Positions 27,241 to 37,223 are shown, numbered from the stretch's first letter. The stretch is 60,166 nt of DNA from CAWVWD01 sp965662365 (GCA_965662365.1 CBFIHR010000020.1:1-60166); one strand, 5' to 3'. Notes: generated from the sequence alone by a model not told the origin. Numbers and translations: made by a program.

Positions 27241-28098
27241 ATGAAAGAAAAAATATCACCATTCCTAAAAAGTATTAGCGAAAGCAAAGCGATTCAAGCT
27301 CAATATGTCAAATCTCCTTGCGAAACGGCCGAAAACTACAACGACCCGTTGATGGAAGAAAAACACGAAGTAGTTAAAGGTTTGGTGCATAAATACGATA
27401 ATCGAGCATTGATAAAAGTGAGCTATTTGTGTGCCGCACATTGTCGATTTTGTACCCGAATTCGTCAAATTGGTAACAAAAACGGGAATTTGACGACAGT
27501 CGATATGGATAATATGGCTAATTATTTAATCGAAAATCCACAAATTGACGATGTGATTTTATCGGGCGGAGACCCGTTATATACGCCACATTTGACGACG
27601 GAATTATTATCAAAATTAAAAACAATCGACTCCGTTAAAGTCATCAGAATTGGTACACGTTTGCCGTTTCATTCTCCAAAATCATTTCAATCAAAATCTA
27701 TTTTGAAATTGTTGGATTTAATTGATGAAATAGGGCAGGAGCGACCATTTTACATTTTGGTACACATCGAACACCCTGACGAATTGACTACCGAAACGAA
27801 AGCGGTAATTCGTCAATTACGACAACTCAAAGTGACGTTGTTGTCACAAACGGTTTTTCTAAAAGGAGTGAATGATGATTTTGAAATTTTACATCAACTG
27901 TTTCGACAAATTTATCATTTAGGCATCATTCCCTATTATTTATATCATTGTGATAATGTCAAAGGTTTGGAGCGATTTATTGGCGATAAAGCCAAAGAAA
28001 AGGAAATTGCTACGCAACTTAGAGCGAATTTAAGCGGTATCGCTTGTCCGTTGTTGGTAGAAGATATTGAAAATGGTTATGGAAAAATTCCTTTTTGA
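27241..28098 (+). CDS. Radical SAM protein of the lysine 2,3-aminomutase (KamA/EpmB) family
   Basis: A 285-residue enzyme. The radical-SAM cluster motif is CAAHCRFC (C64, C68, C71). SGGDPLYTP (about 101-109) is the SAM-binding GGD segment, and IRIGTRLPFHSPK follows. It is shorter than clostridial lysine 2,3-aminomutase and near the size of EpmB, which isomerises lysine for modification of elongation factor P. No efp or epmA is nearby. The C-terminal PLP-binding region should be checked before an aminomutase reaction is assigned. Confidence 0.8.
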   Translation: MKEKISPFLKSISESKAIQAQYVKSPCETAENYNDPLMEEKHEVVKGLVHKYDNRALIKVSYLCAAHCRFCTRIRQIGNKNGNLTTVDMDNMANYLIENPQIDDVILSGGDPLYTPHLTTELLSKLKTIDSVKVIRIGTRLPFHSPKSFQSKSILKLLDLIDEIGQERPFYILVHIEHPDELTTETKAVIRQLRQLKVTLLSQTVFLKGVNDDFEILHQLFRQIYHLGIIPYYLYHCDNVKGLERFIGDKAKEKEIATQLRANLSGIACPLLVEDIENGYGKIPF

Positions 28099-28115
28099 AA
28101 ACGTTGATTTTTATA

Positions 28116-28886
28116 TTAAAAATACCGCTTCACAATCCTCAATTTGTGCGTATATTTTGAAATGTCGTGGTTATAAATTCCTTTTTTATCAAAACCATCA
28201 ATACGAACTTGCCCCGAAGCGTGAATGATTTTATTTTCGGGCAATAACAAGCCAACATGAACGATTTTGCCCTTTGTGTTTTCAAAAAAAGCTAAATCGC
28301 CAGGTCGTGCCTCTTCATAAAAATCAACGACTTCACCTTGATGTACTTGTTGTGAGGCATCTCGTTTTAGCCTTACGCCGGCCATTTTAAAAACCGTTTG
28401 TGTAAAGCCAGAACAGTCAATTCCGAAAGGTGACCGTCCGCCCCAAAGATAAGGTGCGTACAAATATCGGCGAGCAATTTTAAAAACTAAATCCAAAGTA
28501 ATATTGACTTCAGATGGATTGATGATTTGACCATTATAAACATAACGAGTGCCATTCATTTTGAAATTCACACCATCATAATCGGGTAAATTACTGCCCA
28601 TTAAGATAGGAATAAAATTCGTTGGTGTTACGGCATGATCTACTAACTCCAAGGCATAGGAACAACTTTCTTGTAGTTGGTTAAAAACTTTTTCTTCAAT
28701 GATTTTCGTTTGTTTTTCATCTATCCAGCCGATATAACCGTCGTAGGCACATTCGATTTTTGTCCATTTTCTTCTTTTTTCAATGATCTTATAGGTTTCT
28801 CCAAACAGCAACTGACTGACGATTTCGGCAACGTCAGCAGGTTTACTGCGAATAGGAACAACACTTAATTGACAAACTCCAAACAT
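28116..28886 (-). CDS. NlpC/P60 (C40) family peptidase with SH3-like N-terminal domain
   Basis: A 256-residue protein. Two bacterial SH3-like domains (about 1-140; WTKIECAYDGYIGWI at 41-55) precede an NlpC/P60 domain with catalytic C158 (FGIDCSGF), H210 (IVHVG) and H222 (HASG). It should cleave gamma-D-Glu-diaminopimelate bonds in peptidoglycan. I see no signal peptide with this start. The longer in-frame start at 28955 would run coding sequence through a perfect 18-bp inverted repeat (28900-28946), so ATG 28886 is preferred. A -7 box lies at 28953-28960. Confidence 0.88.
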   Translation of the reverse strand: MFGVCQLSVVPIRSKPADVAEIVSQLLFGETYKIIEKRRKWTKIECAYDGYIGWIDEKQTKIIEEKVFNQLQESCSYALELVDHAVTPTNFIPILMGSNLPDYDGVNFKMNGTRYVYNGQIINPSEVNITLDLVFKIARRYLYAPYLWGGRSPFGIDCSGFTQTVFKMAGVRLKRDASQQVHQGEVVDFYEEARPGDLAFFENTKGKIVHVGLLLPENKIIHASGQVRIDGFDKKGIYNHDISKYTHKLRIVKRYF

Positions 28887-28899
28887 GATTCTTAATTTT

Positions 28900-28946
28900 A
28901 CCTCATTTTTGTCCCTTCTCTTAAAAAAAAGGGACAAAAATGAGGT
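28900..28946. repeat. Perfect 18-bp inverted repeat in a 5' leader
   Basis: Arms 28900-28917 and 28929-28946 are exact reverse complements, from ACCTCAT to ATGAGGT, loop 11 bases. The start codon of the NlpC/P60 gene is 13 bases away, so the leader RNA would fold just before it. The ends match those of the element at 20162-20328. Confidence 0.8.
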
Positions 28947-29167
28947 GAAACCCAAAAGTAAAGAAAACTTAAATTATTGTGGAAGCTATTGCCAGAAATT
29001 TCGTCATCAATACTAAAAGTTTGAATCACAATAGCAGCGGTAAGTGTATTTGAGGTAAATCAATCCGGATATTTGAAGACACAAAAGTTATCTTAGGGTG
29101 CTTTGTTGATAGCTTTCGTGTCTTTTGTATCTTTTAAGGATTTGTTTTGAAGGAAAATTGTTTTTCA

Positions 29168-30214
29168 TTAATCAGGTACAATGGTTTGTTCCGTATTTTC
29201 TAATTTTCCATCTTCAAAATAAAAAATGGTTTCGCTGTAGATTTGTCCGTTTTTGAAAACTGAATCAAATACGACTTTAGATTCCTTTCCGTTGATTACT
29301 CGGATTTGCATAAACCGACTCCGACCATCTAACAGGCCGTTTTTATAAGTTTGATATCCCATTAAATCACCGTGGTCATTGTAGATTTTTTCTTTGCCGT
29401 GAAGTTGCCCATTTTTGAACTTTGTAACCCGTTCTTCAATTGGATTTTTGTATAAATATTCGACTACTTTTTCAGTACCATCGTTTCTACTAATATAGAC
29501 CAATTCGTACATATATAAGCTCTTAGGATTTGTTGTTTTTTTGTGTGAAATAAGCTCATACGCACCAGCACGACCAATTTTGATAGCTTGAAAAAGGTTG
29601 TAAAATCGAGCATCTGTTACAAAATACTTTCGCCATTTACCGTGTTGCTTTCCCTTTTTATACTTTCCTTTTTCTTTTAGTTCGCCTGTAATTTCGTAAT
29701 ATTTCCATTCGCCCTCGGGTTCACCATTAACGACTTCGCCTTCTGCCCATTTTTCACCTGTAAATGGATGATATTCTGTGATTTTTTGGTTTGGATTTTT
29801 AGCAATTTCTTTCAACACGCTGTGTTTTTCCATTCGAGGATCTAAAACATGTAAAACAGAACCTGTCGCCAAAATCTCGTCTGATTTCATATAATTCGCA
29901 TAAATCAAGTAGGTTTCACCCTCTGAAAACTTAATTTTTGCTAAAGCAATTTTCCCAATATCAATCGTATCAGGCATATCACCTCGATAAGATTCATGGA
30001 CAATTAAACGTACTTTGTACGTCGGAATATTCGTATCTTTTTCACGATAAGCAAAGTCCATTGTTTGGGTATCGCCGACTTTTATTACTGTTCCTACAAA
30101 TACTTTATCCATCTGATTGTAATGCCACAAAACTGGATGTGTTGACCCAAAGTTACAAGCTAAAAGGTTGGAAGTCAGTAAGATACTAAAAAATAGAAAT
30201 ATTGATTTTATCAT
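29168..30214 (-). CDS. Exported protein with NTR-like N-terminal and YwqK/MORN-like repeats
   Basis: A 348-residue protein with a signal peptide cut before CNFGSTHP (about residue 19). Residues 20-150 resemble the TIMP/NTR fold (a leading Cys, then DKVFVGTVIKVGD). From about 150 on there are repeats of the form GxWKYYxxxGxLKEKGxYKxGKQHGKWRKYF, broken in places, the YwqK type often found in antitoxin-like and surface proteins. Function unknown. It follows the CobW gene by 40 bases; the spacer is a 9-base tandem array. Confidence 0.65.
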   Translation of the reverse strand: MIKSIFLFFSILLTSNLLACNFGSTHPVLWHYNQMDKVFVGTVIKVGDTQTMDFAYREKDTNIPTYKVRLIVHESYRGDMPDTIDIGKIALAKIKFSEGETYLIYANYMKSDEILATGSVLHVLDPRMEKHSVLKEIAKNPNQKITEYHPFTGEKWAEGEVVNGEPEGEWKYYEITGELKEKGKYKKGKQHGKWRKYFVTDARFYNLFQAIKIGRAGAYELISHKKTTNPKSLYMYELVYISRNDGTEKVVEYLYKNPIEERVTKFKNGQLHGKEKIYNDHGDLMGYQTYKNGLLDGRSRFMQIRVINGKESKVVFDSVFKNGQIYSETIFYFEDGKLENTEQTIVPD

Positions 30215-30249
30215 TTTTGTAGTTTAAGTAGTTTTTTATGGTTGTAGTT
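30215..30249 (-). repeat. Nine-base tandem array upstream of a start codon
   Basis: Read toward the gene, ACTACTTAA and ACTACAAAA directly precede the ATG at 30214, with further ACTACAACC-type units behind. The units resemble those at 22883-22918. Confidence 0.65.
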
Positions 30250-30254
30250 ATTGA

Positions 30255-31232
30255 CTAATCACTAAAGCACTGTTTTAATTTTTTATCAAAAGCCATTTTA
30301 TTTAAGCCGTTACCAATGACGACCAAAGTTGTTTGTCGAGTTTCGTTAGGTTGCCATTTGCTACCTTTTGTAAAAACGACTTGTTGTTGTACCGACTGAA
30401 AAATCACTTTATTCGGCTGCCCTTCCATATTTAAAATGCCCTTCATTCTGTAGATTCGCATACTTTGAAAGTGCATCAAAACCTGGACAAAATGACGAAA
30501 TTTTAAGAAGTCAAATGGCGTTGTATATTGATACGTTTGTGCCGTGATGTTGCCGTGTCGTGATGCTAACGCAAATTTAGTCGATTGCGTTTTGACTTCC
30601 ACCTGTTTCGCCTCAAAAGCCTTGATATTTAGAATTTTATTAACATCAATTTGCGGCTTCTTCATATTTAGCATTGCGTCAAGCGTCATCGCAAACGGAT
30701 GAATTGCTTTTAGATTTTGTTTGGTTTTTAACAGTTTTTGAGAATCGACTAAATCCGTTTTATTAAAAATCAAGGCATCTGCGAAGCTAATTTGACGAGC
30801 CGCTTCGGTTTCTTTTGAAGTCAATAATTCGTCAATATGAAAACTGTCAACGACACAAACAATTCCATCTAATTGAAAATGTTCTTGTACGTTTAAGTCT
30901 GATACAAAAACGGCAGCAACGCCCGACGGGTCAGCAATTCCGGTTGTTTCGATAATCAAATGATCAAACTCGTCTCGACGACGCACTAATTCGTTTAGTA
31001 ATTTTGCTAATTCAATATTTAGCGTACAGCACAAACAGCCATCTGTAATTTGAAAAATATCCTCTTTTGCACCGACTATAAATTCACTGTCCAGATTGAC
31101 TGCACCGACTTCATTTTCAATCACTGCAAATCGTTTGTCAGATGCAGATTGAATAATATGATTGAGCAATGACGTCTTACCAGAACCAAGAAATCCGGTT
31201 AGAATCGTTACAGGTATTTTTGTATCATTCAT
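30255..31232 (-). CDS. CobW/COG0523-family GTPase, putative metal chaperone
   Basis: A 325-residue G3E GTPase. Walker A GFLGSGKTS is at 13-21, the metal-binding GCLCC at 65-69, the G3 region IIETTGIADPSGV at about 94-106 and NKTDLVD at about 157-163. The C-terminal CobW domain runs from about 215. Family members deliver zinc or cobalt to client proteins; the client is not shown by context. Confidence 0.9.
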   Translation of the reverse strand: MNDTKIPVTILTGFLGSGKTSLLNHIIQSASDKRFAVIENEVGAVNLDSEFIVGAKEDIFQITDGCLCCTLNIELAKLLNELVRRRDEFDHLIIETTGIADPSGVAAVFVSDLNVQEHFQLDGIVCVVDSFHIDELLTSKETEAARQISFADALIFNKTDLVDSQKLLKTKQNLKAIHPFAMTLDAMLNMKKPQIDVNKILNIKAFEAKQVEVKTQSTKFALASRHGNITAQTYQYTTPFDFLKFRHFVQVLMHFQSMRIYRMKGILNMEGQPNKVIFQSVQQQVVFTKGSKWQPNETRQTTLVVIGNGLNKMAFDKKLKQCFSD

Positions 31233-31256
31233 AAAATTAGGGTAGAGTTTGTATTA

Positions 31257-32342
31257 TTATTGTCCGTAAAACAGCCAGCTAATTGCTTTCGGAAATTCTC
31301 GTCCCCAAATACTTTCAGTGTGTGTGCCGTTCGGATCAATGACTAATTTAAAGTTAACGCTTTGATGTTGCTGTTGTTTATTTTGTAAAATATTTCGGAT
31401 TTCAAATAGGTTTTCGACCATATTTGAGCCTTCTTTTGCACCACCAAATAGAAAAAATCGTGTATTACTTTTTGGTTCAAACTCACGAGTTTCTTTATAA
31501 ACATCGGGATAAATCCAAAATGAAGGTGAAAAAACCATGACTTTACTAAAAGTATCAGAATGATATAAAGCGGCGTAGTGAGAAATTAATCCACCCATCG
31601 AACTACCGCCAAAGGCTGTGTTTGCGGCATCGCTGAGCGTTCGATAATGTTGGTCGATATGTGGTTTTAAGGTATGCACCATAAAATCCAAGTATTTCGT
31701 TCCTTCTCCATGACCGATTCCGATGGGCAATTCATTCGCAGGCGTATATTCATTGATACGCTTATCATTTCCGTGATCAACGCCGACAACAATAAAATCA
31801 CCCATTCCACGCTCTGCCAAAATTGCTATTTTTTCATCAATTCCCCAAGTGCCAAAAGGTGCATTTTTATCATATAAATTTTGACCATCTTTCATATAAA
31901 GCACTGGGTAATGTTGATTGGTGTGATCATAATTATGTGGCAACAAAATCATAATTTTACGATGTGTGTCCAATTGTGGCATATAAAAATTATCGTCAAC
32001 CATTCGGATTTTTGGTAAAAAATCGGAGTTGAAGGCTTGACCATTTCTTCGCCATCGAGGGACTTCATCATAGATTGTTCCGACAGGGTGATTGACTCTG
32101 CGGTTATGAGTACGATTGCCAAAATCATCTACTTCTACCTCTGACCAATCGCCACGCACATATTTATATTCGAATATCCAAGGTTTCTCAAGGTCATTCG
32201 GAAAATCCAAACGATATAAACCAGGAGAAGATTCGTAAAAGCGAAAACGCTCATCGGCTACTTTCCAATCGTTAAAAGTACCAGCTATATATATCGGTCG
32301 GTCGTCGCCCGACTTTGTTGTTAGTTCGAATGTCAAACTCAT
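31257..32342 (-). CDS. Esterase D/Fes-type alpha/beta hydrolase with starch-binding-like N-terminus
   Basis: A 361-residue cytosolic protein. Residues 1-90 (PIYIAGTFNDWKVADERF) form a CBM20/E-set-like beta domain. The hydrolase (about 115-360) has the nucleophile elbow GGSSMGG and an oxyanion region like enterobactin esterases. HTESIWGREFPKAISWL at the end holds the catalytic His. A carboxyl-esterase activity is expected; the substrate, perhaps a siderophore or sugar ester, is unknown. No signal peptide is visible. Confidence 0.8.
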   Translation of the reverse strand: MSLTFELTTKSGDDRPIYIAGTFNDWKVADERFRFYESSPGLYRLDFPNDLEKPWIFEYKYVRGDWSEVEVDDFGNRTHNRRVNHPVGTIYDEVPRWRRNGQAFNSDFLPKIRMVDDNFYMPQLDTHRKIMILLPHNYDHTNQHYPVLYMKDGQNLYDKNAPFGTWGIDEKIAILAERGMGDFIVVGVDHGNDKRINEYTPANELPIGIGHGEGTKYLDFMVHTLKPHIDQHYRTLSDAANTAFGGSSMGGLISHYAALYHSDTFSKVMVFSPSFWIYPDVYKETREFEPKSNTRFFLFGGAKEGSNMVENLFEIRNILQNKQQQHQSVNFKLVIDPNGTHTESIWGREFPKAISWLFYGQ

Positions 32343-32691
32343 TTAGTGTGTATTTTTAGACTTACTATTTTTGTAATACTAAGTCCGCAAATATAGAGAA
32401 TCCTACGGCATTGAATTGTGATTGATGGAATTGTGTAGAAAAAATAATGTGAATCTTAAAAATGAGTAAAATAATGGCTGCTTTCCCGTAGGTTTTTAAG
32501 TACGGCAAGGCAGCCACCGCTGTAAGTAGCTAAGAAACATATAAAAAATAACCTGTAACAGTTTAAGTATTATTTTTATTTTACACTGCGTTAAAAAGCG
32601 TCACTGATTGCATCGCCTATGTTTTTCGCCTTGATTAAAACCAAAATAATTACTTTCCTTTACTATAATTTATGCTTTGCACATTTCTGAG
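32343..32691. other. Intergenic region with a GC-rich hairpin
   Basis: No gene seen in 349 bases. At about 32473-32514 GGCTGC and CCCGTA pair with TACGG and GCAGCC around an AT loop. It is downstream of the sugar porter (minus strand) and could end its transcript, though no good T-tract follows. The element resembles the terminator at 17535 in containing a CCGTAG/CTACGG stem next to GTTTTTA. Confidence 0.4.
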
Positions 32692-34293
32692 TTATCGAAC
32701 TAATTCTTTTTCGATTTCCTCTAACGTTTTTCCTTTTGTTTCGGGTAGTATTTTGTAAATAAATATGAAGCCGAGTAAAGCAAACAAACCATAAATCACG
32801 AAAGTCAAGGCAGAACCTAAATTGGCTAATTCCCACGGGAAAAATTGCTGCACCAACCAGCTTATACCCGAGTTGATAAAACCGACAAAAGAAATCGCCA
32901 AACCTCGAATGTGTGTCGGGAATAATTCGGAAAATAACACCCACATCACCGGCCCGAGAGAAATCGCAAAAGAAGCAACAAAACCTAAAATTCCAATTAG
33001 AATTAGGAATGGATTCATCGTGATTGCTGCCTGAATCAAGTCACTTTCCATTTTGCCATATTGAACATTCGACATACGAGATTTTAACTCATTTTTAAAA
33101 TCAACATCATTGTCATAAGTCACACCAATCATTCCAGCAATCATTGCTTTATCAAAATTAACATGTGCCGTTTTATCTTTTTCTTCGCTATCTTTTTTAT
33201 CAAAATCCGTTTCTAAAGTTGCGACTTTTTCTGTTGTCAAAGTATAGCTTGCCTGATAAAAACCATAAGCCGTCAAACTCATACTGACCACGATTCCTGC
33301 TGTACCGATTAGTAACAGCGGTTTTCGACCTAATTTATCGATTAAATACATGGCTAATAAAGTAAAGACGACATTAATGAAGCCAACTAAAACTGCTTGT
33401 GCAAATGATGCATCTTGACCAATTCCAGATTGTTCAAAAATAGAAGTAGCATAAAAGAAAACGGCGTTAATACCAGTAATTTGTTGTAAAATACCGACGA
33501 CAATTCCAATCGTAATCACCAGTTTCATGGCAGGGTTAAAAAGTTCGCTCAAGGGTGCTTTTTCGCTCTGATTGTCTTCTTGAATATTTTTCAAGATTTC
33601 AGAAGTTACTGCTTCGACTTTTTCTTTACCATTGATTTTAGTCAATGTCTTAATAGCTTCTTCGGTTCTATTTTTGGCTAAAAGCCAACGAGGACTTTCG
33701 GGAACAAAAAACATGGATAAAAAGAAAATTAGTGCTGGTAAGGCTTCTAAACCCAGCATCCAACGCCAAGTTTCGGAGTTGATACCTAAATTTGTCACCC
33801 ACTCTGCTGTCGAATCACCTAATTGTAATAAATAATAATTGGTAAAATAAGCGGCAGAGAGTCCTAGAACGATGTTCAGTTGATTGATCGATACCATTTT
33901 GCCACGACTTTCGGCAGGTGATACTTCGGCAATGTATAAGGGTGCGGTGATCAAGGCAGCACCGACTGCAAATCCACCTAACATCCGAGCAACGACTAAA
34001 AACTCATATGTCGGTGCTAATGCAGAACCTATCGCAGAAACCGCATATAAAATACCAACGGAAATTAAAATTGTCTTTCGACCAAACTTATCACTTAAAG
34101 GCCCAGCAACTGCCATTGCAATGGTTGAAGTTAAGGTCAAAGAGGACACGACCCAACCGACTTGAATATCTGTCAGGTCAAATTTTGGTCTAATAAAACT
34201 AATAACGCCTGAAATCACAGCGGCATCAAAGCCAAATAAAAAGCCACCTAAGGCCACAACGGCAGCAATTGAAATTACGTATTTATTGTTCAT
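32692..34293 (-). CDS. Sugar porter family MFS transporter
   Basis: A 533-residue, 12-helix transporter. Sugar-porter marks: GGFLFGFDAAVISG in helix 1, DKFGRK in loop 2-3, PLYIAEVSPAESRG after helix 4, PESPRWLLAK after helix 6, LQQITGINAVFFY in helix 7, DKLGRKPLL in loop 8-9 and PETKGKTLEEIE at the C-terminus. It probably moves a hexose or pentose with H+. A charged insert of about 80 residues lies between helices 9 and 10. ATG 34293 gives the usual MNNKYV opening; an ATG seven codons upstream is also possible. Confidence 0.92.
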   Translation of the reverse strand: MNNKYVISIAAVVALGGFLFGFDAAVISGVISFIRPKFDLTDIQVGWVVSSLTLTSTIAMAVAGPLSDKFGRKTILISVGILYAVSAIGSALAPTYEFLVVARMLGGFAVGAALITAPLYIAEVSPAESRGKMVSINQLNIVLGLSAAYFTNYYLLQLGDSTAEWVTNLGINSETWRWMLGLEALPALIFFLSMFFVPESPRWLLAKNRTEEAIKTLTKINGKEKVEAVTSEILKNIQEDNQSEKAPLSELFNPAMKLVITIGIVVGILQQITGINAVFFYATSIFEQSGIGQDASFAQAVLVGFINVVFTLLAMYLIDKLGRKPLLLIGTAGIVVSMSLTAYGFYQASYTLTTEKVATLETDFDKKDSEEKDKTAHVNFDKAMIAGMIGVTYDNDVDFKNELKSRMSNVQYGKMESDLIQAAITMNPFLILIGILGFVASFAISLGPVMWVLFSELFPTHIRGLAISFVGFINSGISWLVQQFFPWELANLGSALTFVIYGLFALLGFIFIYKILPETKGKTLEEIEKELVR

Positions 34294-34379
34294 TTTTGAT
34301 GTTTTAACATTCAAACAGAATTAAATATACTATGGTGAATAATATTTTCATAGCGTTCTTTATGTCCGCTAATTTATTG

Positions 34380-34417
34380 ATATTTGACGTTTTATAAAGC
34401 GATTTGAGTCAAATATA
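34380..34417 (-). promoter_or_regulatory. Promoter with operator-like inverted repeat, sugar porter
   Basis: A -7 box (TATATTTG on the minus strand) lies at 34410-34417. It overlaps one arm of a perfect 9-bp inverted repeat, ATATTTGAC at 34380-34388 and GTCAAATAT at 34408-34416, 19 bases apart. This looks like a repressor site for a sugar-responsive regulator. The regulator is not encoded nearby. Confidence 0.45.
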
Positions 34418-34588
34418 TAGAACATAATTCACTATTTTTAAAGGCTTCTCTTTACTCACTATCGAAAGACGCACAGCAGGTAGTTTGTATTGACACATCG
34501 AGCGATTTTTCTACAATTTTACTGATTGTAGTCCATTAATGTTTATTAGTTATTAAGGAAAGGATAGGATAGGAGGCGTAAAATAGAA

Positions 34589-34624
34589 ACAGGTGATAGC
34601 TTATGGAAATTATCTATCACCTGT
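34589..34624 (-). terminator. Intrinsic terminator of the surface protein gene
   Basis: ACAGGTGATAG pairs perfectly with CTATCACCTGT, followed on the minus strand by TTTCTATTTT. Confidence 0.8.
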
Positions 34625-34660
34625 TCTGGTATCATATTCTTATTTAGAATAAGATTATTT

Positions 34661-36406
34661 TTATTGCTTTACAAACTTTGTTTGTCCAATAACTTGACCG
34701 TCACGATTGCTAAATTGAATGAAATAAACACCGTTAGTTAAGTGTTCGACAGAAATTTGTTCTTGATTTTGAACGTTAACCATTCCGACAACTTGACCAG
34801 TCATATTGATGATACGAGCCAAAGATACATCTATCCCTTTCGCCTCAACAATGATATATTGACGAGCTGGGTTTGGATACACTTTAAAGTTATTTTCTAA
34901 TAAGCCATTGGTGCTTGTTGTATTAACGACGACAACGGAGTTAGAAGCCGTACAACCGAACATATCTGTTACGGTTACATCGTAAGTACCTGTTGTATCG
35001 ACATCGATAGTTTGAGTCGTTGCACCAGTATTCCAAATGTAAGTGCCACCAGGATTACCTGCGTCTAAAGTCAACGGATTAGCATTCACTAAATCGAGTG
35101 TATCACTCCCGAAATCAACATTTACGGTAGAATAATTCACAACAACAGCATCTGTACCAGCACAACCTGCACTAGTTGTTAAAGTGACAGAATATGTTCC
35201 TGCACTGTTTATGGTTAGTAAAGGATCAGATGAACCGTCACTCCAAAGAGTTGTCCCATTAGGGACTGGCATTATGTTAAGTGTGATGGTAGAACCTGCA
35301 CACAAGGTAGTGTCATTACCCAAATTTGGCGTAGGAATATTTTGATAGAAAACGTTGATATCGTCCGTAGTCGAACAGCCTATGTTATTTGTAGCCGTTA
35401 CTTGATAATTTCCTGAAGTACTGACCGTAATTGTCGGCATAGTACTTGTACTTCCGCCAGACCAAGTATAAGTCATGCCGCTTCCTGTTGCTGTAGCGTC
35501 TAAGACTACAGTTGAACCTTCACAAAGAGTCGTATCATTTCCTAAGTTTAAGACAGGTGTAGTTAATCCTGTTATAACAATCGTATCGCTACCCGTACAG
35601 CCATTATTAGAAACAACAACAGAGTAAGTTCCAGGTGTTGTTGCTGTATAATTAAAACTTGAAGCTCCAGTACTCCAAACATAAGTTGCACTAACTGTAC
35701 CGCCTACAGCACTCAATAAAATAGGTTCACCAATACAAACTGAAGTATCATTTCCTAAATTGACGACCGGATAATCATTGACAATAACGGTGTGTATGGT
35801 ACTATCCGAACAGCTACCGTCCGTAGCCACATAATAATAAGTGTAAGAACCAGCTGCCGTTGGCTGTAGGTTTAATGTCGCCGCATTAGATATATTCACA
35901 CCATTTTCTGACCAGTAAGCGTTTGTTGCATTGGTCGAGCTTCCAGTTATCGTAGCACTTTGCCCGATACAAATACTAGTAGTGTTTCCGCTGCCAGAGA
36001 TACTTGAGGTTACAGGGCAGCAAGGGATCACGTTGATTTGTTGACTTTGGGTTTGTTGAATAACACCATCTAAAATAGTAACAACATTTAGGGTATATGT
36101 TCCTGCTGGGACTTGCCCTAAGTTTTCTGTTTCCTGCACAAATGCTAAAGCACCTAAACAAATTGGACCAGGAGTTTGCCAATCCAAACTAACGGTAATA
36201 ACACCTCCTGCTACATCAACGTTACTGCTGACACCATTGTAAATGTAGTTGATACAAAGCTGTGTCGCACTAACTGTAACAGACATATTGGTACAGTCTG
36301 TAAGATTAGAAGGTGATACAGCGACACTTGTAATGGTTTGTCCATATGTGGGTTTGAATAAGACAACAAATAATATCGTTGTTAATACAGTAAATATTTT
36401 CTTCAT
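34661..36406 (-). CDS. Secreted Ig/PKD-like repeat protein with T9SS C-terminal domain
   Basis: A 581-residue exported protein. The signal peptide ends at PTYGQ (about 23). After an N-terminal beta domain there are about five 75-85-residue units, each opening with a form of NLGNDTTLCxGxTxxL and ending in TxxGxYxVxVTxxxGC, resembling Ig/PKD modules with a conserved disulfide. The last 85 residues (FKVYPNPARQYIIVEAKG onward, ending VIGQTKFVKQ) are a type A T9SS sorting domain. A cell-surface or adhesive role is inferred. The amino acids are dominated by Thr, Ser and Asn. Confidence 0.88.
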   Translation of the reverse strand: MKKIFTVLTTILFVVLFKPTYGQTITSVAVSPSNLTDCTNMSVTVSATQLCINYIYNGVSSNVDVAGGVITVSLDWQTPGPICLGALAFVQETENLGQVPAGTYTLNVVTILDGVIQQTQSQQINVIPCCPVTSSISGSGNTTSICIGQSATITGSSTNATNAYWSENGVNISNAATLNLQPTAAGSYTYYYVATDGSCSDSTIHTVIVNDYPVVNLGNDTSVCIGEPILLSAVGGTVSATYVWSTGASSFNYTATTPGTYSVVVSNNGCTGSDTIVITGLTTPVLNLGNDTTLCEGSTVVLDATATGSGMTYTWSGGSTSTMPTITVSTSGNYQVTATNNIGCSTTDDINVFYQNIPTPNLGNDTTLCAGSTITLNIMPVPNGTTLWSDGSSDPLLTINSAGTYSVTLTTSAGCAGTDAVVVNYSTVNVDFGSDTLDLVNANPLTLDAGNPGGTYIWNTGATTQTIDVDTTGTYDVTVTDMFGCTASNSVVVVNTTSTNGLLENNFKVYPNPARQYIIVEAKGIDVSLARIINMTGQVVGMVNVQNQEQISVEHLTNGVYFIQFSNRDGQVIGQTKFVKQ

Positions 36407-36524
36407 GATATATACGTTTTAATAATTTAAAATTCAATGCAACAAAAATAGATTATTTTTAAATAACTTGTTATAACAAATATCGTTTTGTTACGAAAGA
36501 GCATGAATATGTTTAATTTTTCTA

Positions 36525-37223
36525 TTACAGGGCGACGTACTCAAAATCAAATAGTGTTTTAAAATGCTTTTTGATTTTAGTTTTGATTTCTTCAAAATCA
36601 ACCTTATGACCAACTTCTAAATGTAAGGAAGTCACAGCTTTATCCGTAATGCCACAAGGAATAATATAGTTAAAATGCTCTAAATCGGTATTGACATTGA
36701 AGGCGAAACCATGCATCGTTACCCAGCGACTAAGGTGAATGCCGATAGCACATATTTTTCGTGGACTGCCGTCCAATAACCAGACACCTGTTGAGCCTTT
36801 GAGGCGTTCTCCTTTTAGACCATATTCGGCAATAGTACGAATGATGACCTCTTCCAAAAATCGTACGTATTTATGAATATCTGTAAAGAAACATTCTAAG
36901 TCAAAAATCGGATAACCTACTATCTGACCTAAGCCATGGTAAGTAATATCACCTCCTCGATTAATAGGAAAATACTCGATGCCGTGTTCTTCTAAGCCTT
37001 TTTCATTGAGTAGTAAATTATTGAAATCGCCATTTCGACCCAAGGTATAAACAGGGTTATGCTCACAAAGTAGTAAGTAATGTTGCTGCTTTTCTTTTTC
37101 TGTTTCAGGTCGATTTCGGTTTGCTAACTTTCGGTCAACGATTTCTTTGAGTTTCACTTTTTGATAATCCCAGGCATCTTTGTAAGAGAGGCGACCTAAA
37201 TCTTCGTATATGACTTTTTCCAT
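36525..37223 (-). CDS. lipB: Octanoyl-[acyl-carrier-protein]-protein N-octanoyltransferase
   Basis: A 232-residue enzyme that moves octanoate from ACP to lipoyl domains. The family motif RGGDITYHGLGQ is at 89-100, the catalytic Lys is K156 (PRKICAIG) and the acyl-thioester Cys is C190 (IIPCGITDK). Length and order of motifs are normal. lipA is not in the window. Monocistronic, divergent from yraN. Confidence 0.95.
   Translation of the reverse strand: MEKVIYEDLGRLSYKDAWDYQKVKLKEIVDRKLANRNRPETEKEKQQHYLLLCEHNPVYTLGRNGDFNNLLLNEKGLEEHGIEYFPINRGGDITYHGLGQIVGYPIFDLECFFTDIHKYVRFLEEVIIRTIAEYGLKGERLKGSTGVWLLDGSPRKICAIGIHLSRWVTMHGFAFNVNTDLEHFNYIIPCGITDKAVTSLHLEVGHKVDFEEIKTKIKKHFKTLFDFEYVAL

Noticed and set aside
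32663..32944. 93-codon ORF opposite in frame to the sugar porter
   Set aside because: Shadow frame of a clear transporter gene.
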